Positions 60,155 to 64,000 of a DNA stretch of 64,000 bases are shown in pieces; within the stretch, counting starts at the first letter, position 1; the number at the start of each line of letters is the position of its first letter. The notes under the pieces are model-generated. The model was not told the origin of the DNA and searched no databases. It saw only the letters and a program-made list of their open reading frames with translations. This stretch comes from UBA2357 sp002344625 (lineage in GTDB: Bacteria > Pseudomonadota > Gammaproteobacteria > Burkholderiales > Rhodocyclaceae). The stretch covers positions 1 through 64,000 of the forward strand of contig CALKIH010000006.1 of assembly GCA_937995335.1 (NCBI GenBank), written 5' to 3'. A program made the position numbers and the translations under genes.

Positions 60155-61639
60155 TCAGCCGAGCTCGATCGGGATGAATATGCGCGCATCCTTGCGCTGG
60201 ACCAGGATGGCGACATGCTTGCCCGCGTCGCGCACCAGATCCTTCAACTGGTCGACGTTCTCGATCGGCTTGCCGTTCAGCGACAGGATCAGGTCGCCCT
60301 CGCGAATACCCGCGCGTGCGGCCGCGCCGCCCGATTCGAGCACCAGCAGGCCGCCTGCGCTCGCCAGTTGCTTCTGCTCATCGACGGTGAGCGGGCGCAC
60401 GGCCACACCCAGGCGACCCGGTTCGGCGGCCTGGCCGGCATCGGCCGCGGCGAGTTGGGCATCGCGTTCCTCGACCGTCACGTTGACGTTCTGGCGCTCG
60501 CCCTTGCGCCATACCGCGAGCCGGGCTTCGCTGCCCGGTTTCAGGGCGGCGACGCGCGGGGGCAGGTCGGCCGATTCGGCGATCGGCTCGCCGTTGAGTT
60601 CGAGGATCACGTCACCCGCTTCGAGTCCGGCACGCGCGGCCGGGCTGTCCTTCTCGACGTTGCTGATCAATGCGCCGCTGGGCTTGTCCAGGCCGAACGA
60701 CAAGGCCAGCTCCTGGTTGACGCCCTGGATCGCGACGCCGATGCGGCTGCGCGACACACGCCCGTGCTCGATCAGCTGGTTCTTGATCTGGGCGGCCACG
60801 TCGATCGGAATCGCGAACGACAGACCCTGGTAGCCGCCCGAGCGCGAGTAGATCTGCGAGTTGATGCCGACGACTTCGCCGTTCAGATTCAATAGCGGAC
60901 CGCCGGAGTTGCCGGGGTTGATCGCGACGTCGGTCTGGATGAACGGCACGTAGCCCTCCGACGGCAGTGAGCGCGACTTCGCCGAGATGATGCCGGCGGT
61001 GACGCTGTTCTCGAAACCGAACGGGGCGCCGATCGCCAGCACCCAGTCGCCGACGCTGGCGCTGGCCGGGTTGCCGAGCGGTACGGTGGGCAGGTTGTCG
61101 GCCTCGATCTTGAGTACCGCCACGTCGGTCGGTTTGTCGAGACCGACTACGGTGGCGGTGAATTCGCGCTTGTCGGTCAGCTTGACCTTGACCGTCTCGG
61201 CGTCCGCGATCACATGCGCGTTGGTCAGGATGATGCCGTCTTCGCTGACGATGAAGCCCGAGCCCTGGCCGCGGCTGGGGCGCTCGCCTTCGGGCATCTG
61301 GAATTGCGGACCGAAGCGGCGGAAGAACTGCGACAGCGGATCGTTGGGGTCGGACGGGTCGGCGTTGCCGAACGGCGTGCTGTTGCGGGCGCTGGTCTTG
61401 ACCGTGCCTTCGACGCTGATGTTGACGACCGCGGGACCGTAGCGGGCGACGATGCTGCGAAAATCGGGCATCGCGATCATCGCGGGGCCGCTGCCTGGAA
61501 TGGGGGCGGCCATGCTCGCGGCCGGCGCCGGTTCCGCGTGGGCGCGGCCCACGCCATCGCGCACCAGCGCGAATCCGCCGCCGGCTGCGAGTGCCACGGC
61601 CAGCGCGAGGGTTGAGATTCGGGTTGCCTGGGTTTTCAT
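60155..61639 (-). CDS. DegP/DegQ (MucD)-type periplasmic serine protease
   Basis: 494 aa. Signal peptide (about 1-36, RAHA). Trypsin-like domain with the triad His in LTNAHVIADAE, Asp in TDVAVLKIEA and Ser in NPGNSGGPLLNLNG. Two PDZ domains follow (about 280-370 and 400-490; GVAIQGVNQELALSFGL, GRLGVAVRPLTVDEQKQL). It belongs to the quality-control proteases of the envelope. The ATG at 61639 is chosen over upstream ATGs. It follows the two-component genes with 78 bases between, which contain a PmrA/QseB-type box. Confidence 0.95.
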   Translation of the reverse strand: MKTQATRISTLALAVALAAGGGFALVRDGVGRAHAEPAPAASMAAPIPGSGPAMIAMPDFRSIVARYGPAVVNISVEGTVKTSARNSTPFGNADPSDPNDPLSQFFRRFGPQFQMPEGERPSRGQGSGFIVSEDGIILTNAHVIADAETVKVKLTDKREFTATVVGLDKPTDVAVLKIEADNLPTVPLGNPASASVGDWVLAIGAPFGFENSVTAGIISAKSRSLPSEGYVPFIQTDVAINPGNSGGPLLNLNGEVVGINSQIYSRSGGYQGLSFAIPIDVAAQIKNQLIEHGRVSRSRIGVAIQGVNQELALSFGLDKPSGALISNVEKDSPAARAGLEAGDVILELNGEPIAESADLPPRVAALKPGSEARLAVWRKGERQNVNVTVEERDAQLAAADAGQAAEPGRLGVAVRPLTVDEQKQLASAGGLLVLESGGAAARAGIREGDLILSLNGKPIENVDQLKDLVRDAGKHVAILVQRKDARIFIPIELG

Positions 61640-61688
61640 GTCGGGGCTCCTTGTCCTGGGGTGACGCGAGAAATCTCGCCGTGGCGAC

Positions 61689-61722
61689 ACTCTAGGACAG
61701 CTTGACTTAAGCCAGACTTAAG
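61689..61722 (-). promoter_or_regulatory. PmrA/QseB-type box and promoter of the DegQ-type protease gene
   Basis: On the minus strand CTTAAG-TCTGG-CTTAAG (61706-61722) matches the direct repeat YTTAAK-N5-YTTAAK bound by PmrA/QseB-type regulators. Eleven bases further on lies TAGAGT (61689-61694), a fair -10 hexamer. This spacing is what a PmrA-type promoter shows. The box overlaps the stop codon of the histidine kinase gene. Confidence 0.65.
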
Positions 61723-63055
61723 ACGCCGCGCCTGCAGCGGTGGCGCGCGACGCGTCGGGAAGCTCCACCCGCACGCGCAAGCCGCCATGCTCCGACTCAT
61801 CCAGCACCAGCCGGCCGGCATGCCGCTCGACGATCGCCTTGACGATTGCGAGCCCCAGGCCGCTGCCGGTTTCGGTCTGGCCGGGTTGGCGATAGAAGCG
61901 GTCCAGCACCCGGCCGCGTTCGCTCGCGGGAATGCCCGGGCCGCTATCGGCGACTTCGAGCCAGGCGAACCCTTCGTCGCGGCCGACGCCGACGTCGACA
62001 CGCCCGCCGGGTGGGGTGTAGCGGATCGCGTTGTCGATCAGATTGCCGATCAGCGTGCGCAGCGCTGGCGCCTCGCAGTCCACCAGCGCGCCGTCGTCGA
62101 GCGTCGTGGCGCCGAGGTCGATGTCGCGCGCATCGGCGAGGGCGGCGTAGTCGCCCAGCGACGCGCGCACCTGCTCGGCGAGGGGGCATCGTGCGTCCGG
62201 GCGATCGTCACCACTGCCCGGTTCCGCGCGCGCCAGGGTGAGCAACTGACTCACCAGGTGAATCGCGCGTTCGAGGCCGCCGCGCAGCGCGGTCAGCGCT
62301 TGCTGGCGGGCGTGCGGGTCGGCGGCGCGTTCGGCGAGTTGCAGCTGAAGCTGCAGCGCGGTGAGCGGCGTGCGCAGTTCGTGCGCGGCATCGGCCACGA
62401 AGGCGCGCTGGGCCGAGAGCGCATGGTCGAGGCGGCCCAGCAGGCCGTTGAGCGCCTCGACCAGGGGTTGCGCCTCTTGCGGTACGCCTGCGCTCGGCAG
62501 CGGGGAGAGCGCGTCGGGCCTGCGCGCGCGCACGCCGCGTGCGAGGCGGTCGAGCGGGCGTAGGCCGCGGCTGACCAGATACCAGATCAGGGCGCCCACC
62601 AGCGGCAGTATCACCACCAACGGGGTCAGCGTCGCCAGCGCCGCCTTGGCCGCCATGCCGCTGCGCACCCGCATCGGCTGGGCGACCTGGATGACGCGGT
62701 CGAGCAGCGGTACCGAGAACACCCGCCATACGCCGTCGCTGGTGCGCACGGTGGTGTAGCCGAACTGGGCGAGGTCGGGCAGCACGCTGTGCGGATGGGA
62801 GAGGTACAGGCGCATGCCCCGGCCGTCCCAGATCTGGATCACGAAATCGAAGGCTTCTTCGGGGGCGACGATGGGGGCGACGGGCCGGCCGAAACTCTGA
62901 TCGCGCAGCGACAGCGCGAACTGGCGCAGATGGTAGTCCATGACTTCGTCGATCTCGACCCGGGCGATGACGTAGGTGGCGGCGCCGGTGACCAGGAAGA
63001 CCGCGAGGATCGCGCCCAGCAGCGTGACCAGCAACTGGCGGCGCAGCGAGGTCAT
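61718..63055 (-). CDS. Two-component sensor histidine kinase (QseC/PmrB-like)
   Basis: 445 aa. Two membrane helices (about 10-32 and about 140-165) flank a periplasmic sensor domain of about 105 residues. Then come a HAMP-like linker, the phospho-acceptor His in VADAAHELRTPLTALQLQL, an N box (LIGNLIDNAIRYTP) and G boxes (VADSGPGIP, GSGLGLAIVKAI). The start at 63055 overlaps the regulator stop by 4 bases (ATGA). It should phosphorylate the adjacent response regulator. Confidence 0.94.
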   Translation of the reverse strand: MTSLRRQLLVTLLGAILAVFLVTGAATYVIARVEIDEVMDYHLRQFALSLRDQSFGRPVAPIVAPEEAFDFVIQIWDGRGMRLYLSHPHSVLPDLAQFGYTTVRTSDGVWRVFSVPLLDRVIQVAQPMRVRSGMAAKAALATLTPLVVILPLVGALIWYLVSRGLRPLDRLARGVRARRPDALSPLPSAGVPQEAQPLVEALNGLLGRLDHALSAQRAFVADAAHELRTPLTALQLQLQLAERAADPHARQQALTALRGGLERAIHLVSQLLTLARAEPGSGDDRPDARCPLAEQVRASLGDYAALADARDIDLGATTLDDGALVDCEAPALRTLIGNLIDNAIRYTPPGGRVDVGVGRDEGFAWLEVADSGPGIPASERGRVLDRFYRQPGQTETGSGLGLAIVKAIVERHAGRLVLDESEHGGLRVRVELPDASRATAAGAAS

Positions 63056-63714
63056 GCCTGCTCCGGCACGTAGTAGCCGACGCCGCGCAGGTTGCGGATC
63101 CACTCGGCGCCCAGCTTGCGCCGCAGGCCGTGGATGTGTACCTCGATCGCATTGCTTTCCGGCTCTTCTTCCCAGCCGTACAGGCGCTCTTCCAGCTGGG
63201 TGCGCGAGAGTGGCTTGCCGGCCTGGTTCATCAACACTTTCAGCAGCACGAACTCCCGCGCCGACAGGTGGACGGGTTCGCCGTCGAGGCTGACCGAATG
63301 GGCGGCCGGATCGAGCTGCAGCCGGCCGCGCCGCAGCGTGGGCTCGGCCTGGCCGAGCTGGCGTCGCGCAAGCGCGCGTATCCGGGCGGCGAGTTCATCG
63401 AGGTCGAAGGGTTTGACCAGGTAGTCGTCGGCGCCCGCATCCAGGCCACGCACCCGGTCGCTGACCGCGTCCCGGGCGGTGAGCACCAGCACCGGCAGTG
63501 TGCTGCCGCTGGCGCGCAGCCGGGTCAGCACCTCGATGCCGTCGCGGCGCGGCAGCCCGAGGTCGAGCAGCATCAGTGTGTACGGGTTGTCGCGCAGCGC
63601 ATGCTCGGCCGCCAGCCCGTCGCGTACCCAGTCGACCGCATGGCCATCCTGGCGCAGACCGTGCTGCACGCTTGCACCGATCATCGGGTCGTCCTCGACG
63701 AGCAGCAATCTCAT
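63052..63714 (-). CDS. OmpR-family response regulator (QseB/PmrA-like)
   Basis: 220 aa. Receiver domain (about 1-120) with acidic pocket EDD, phospho-acceptor Asp in LMLLDLGLPRRDG and Lys in DYLVKPFD. The winged-helix DNA-binding domain (about 128-218) carries the recognition region SNAIEVHIHGLRRKLG, typical of QseB/PmrA. It lies upstream of its histidine kinase and the DegQ-type protease, and a PmrA/QseB-type box precedes the protease gene. Confidence 0.95.
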   Translation of the reverse strand: MRLLLVEDDPMIGASVQHGLRQDGHAVDWVRDGLAAEHALRDNPYTLMLLDLGLPRRDGIEVLTRLRASGSTLPVLVLTARDAVSDRVRGLDAGADDYLVKPFDLDELAARIRALARRQLGQAEPTLRRGRLQLDPAAHSVSLDGEPVHLSAREFVLLKVLMNQAGKPLSRTQLEERLYGWEEEPESNAIEVHIHGLRRKLGAEWIRNLRGVGYYVPEQA

Positions 63715-63762
63715 CTCGCGGCCATTCTCCCAAAACGTTTCGTGCGGGCAGCGCCGCTGCGT

Positions 63763-64000
63763 TCAGACCAGGCCGCGTGCCGTTGCGAGAATGTAGCCGA
63801 ACACGCATGAACTGAACACGCCAATCAGACCCGGTGCGATGAAGCTGTGGTTGATGACGTACTTGCCGATGCGGGTGGTTCCCGAGCGGTCGAACTGGAT
63901 GGCGGCCAGATCGCTCGGATAGGTCGGCAGGATGTAGTAGCCATAAGCGGCGGCACCGAGCGCGACGATGTAGCCGGGCGGCACGCCGATCGACAGCGCC
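63763..64000 (-). CDS. Anaerobic C4-dicarboxylate transporter (DcuA/DcuB type), C-terminal part
   Basis: Partial: the 5' end lies beyond the right window edge. The last 78 codons read up to the stop at 63763. The segments YYILPTYPSDLAAIQFDRSG, GTTRIGKYVINHSFI and PGLIGVFSSCVFGYILA match the C-terminus of Dcu antiporters that exchange succinate, fumarate, malate or aspartate. The frame stays open to base 64000, so the upstream part should continue. Choice between DcuA and DcuB is not possible from this part. Confidence 0.85.
   Translation of the reverse strand, partial: ALSIGVPPGYIVALGAAAYGYYILPTYPSDLAAIQFDRSGTTRIGKYVINHSFIAPGLIGVFSSCVFGYILATARGLV

Noticed and set aside
1..64000. CRISPR arrays, insertion sequences, prophage or integrated elements
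   Set aside because: No regularly spaced repeats, transposase or integrase genes, or flanking direct repeats were found by eye; composition appears even.

Overview
The window is GC-rich, densely packed chromosomal DNA from a Gram-negative bacterium. Gene content and order point to a betaproteobacterium, most likely Rhodocyclales (the Azoarcus/Thauera/Aromatoleum neighbourhood). The evidence is the glnA - DUF4124 - ntrB - ntrC block, coaE-zapD-yacG, rsmD-coaD-ferredoxin, M16 pair / ftsY-ftsE-ftsX, and lolB-ispE-tRNA-Gln-prs-rplY-pth-ychF. The taxonomic placement is inference from memory of gene order. I see no transposase, integrase, phage gene or CRISPR array, and no gene-free stretch above about 300 bases.

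Layout. 0-9.5 kb: a UbiH-type flavin hydroxylase, DsbC, the lytic transglycosylase MltA (opposite strand), a tiny membrane protein coupled to a DUF815 ATPase, a Nudix-ThiE fusion, then a leftward run birA-coaX-SPOR protein-coaE-zapD-yacG. 9.6-14.5 kb: the nitrogen control block ntrC-ntrB-DUF4124-glnA, with a sigma-54 promoter and an NtrC box in front of glnA. 14.5-24.7 kb: cation efflux, rhodanese, nadA, an EEP nuclease with cardiolipin synthase, gluQ, a solute-binding protein, ychF-pth-rplY-prs. 24.8-35.3 kb: tRNA-Gln, ispE, lolB, a TPR protein, mutM, a dynamin-like GTPase, ferredoxin, coaD, rsmD and two M16 proteases. 35.4-38.2 kb: ftsY-ftsE-ftsX.

38.3-50.8 kb holds the most unusual locus: eight co-directional genes, nearly all with export signals. 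They are a secreted vWA protein resembling the periplasmic half of the type VI secretion kinase PpkA, an ABC ATPase and FtsX/MacB-like permease resembling TagT and TagS, and a cysteine-free SUMF1-fold protein resembling TagR. These are followed by a glycine-zipper lipoprotein, a coiled-coil lipoprotein, a PDZ-S41 protease with its Ser/Lys dyad, and a 1197-residue exported protein with propeller-like repeats. No kinase, phosphatase or other type VI gene is present here. My reading is an envelope signalling or mechanotransmission machine built from the PpkA-TagQRST parts, separated from type VI secretion and extended by a protease and a very large partner.

51-58 kb: glutaminase, then a nucleoside/nucleobase ABC importer (BMP-type binding protein, ATPase, two permeases) with a cytosine-deaminase-like amidohydrolase. 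The operon is preceded by an NtrC box and a GG-N10-GC sigma-54 promoter, so it looks like an NtrC-controlled nitrogen-scavenging operon that complements the glnA-ntrBC block. 58-64 kb: PPK2, a histone-H1-like protein with a possible operator, a 51-residue membrane protein, a DegP/DegQ-type protease with a PmrA/QseB-type box in its promoter, the matching histidine kinase and response regulator, and the 3' end of a Dcu-type C4-dicarboxylate transporter cut by the window edge.
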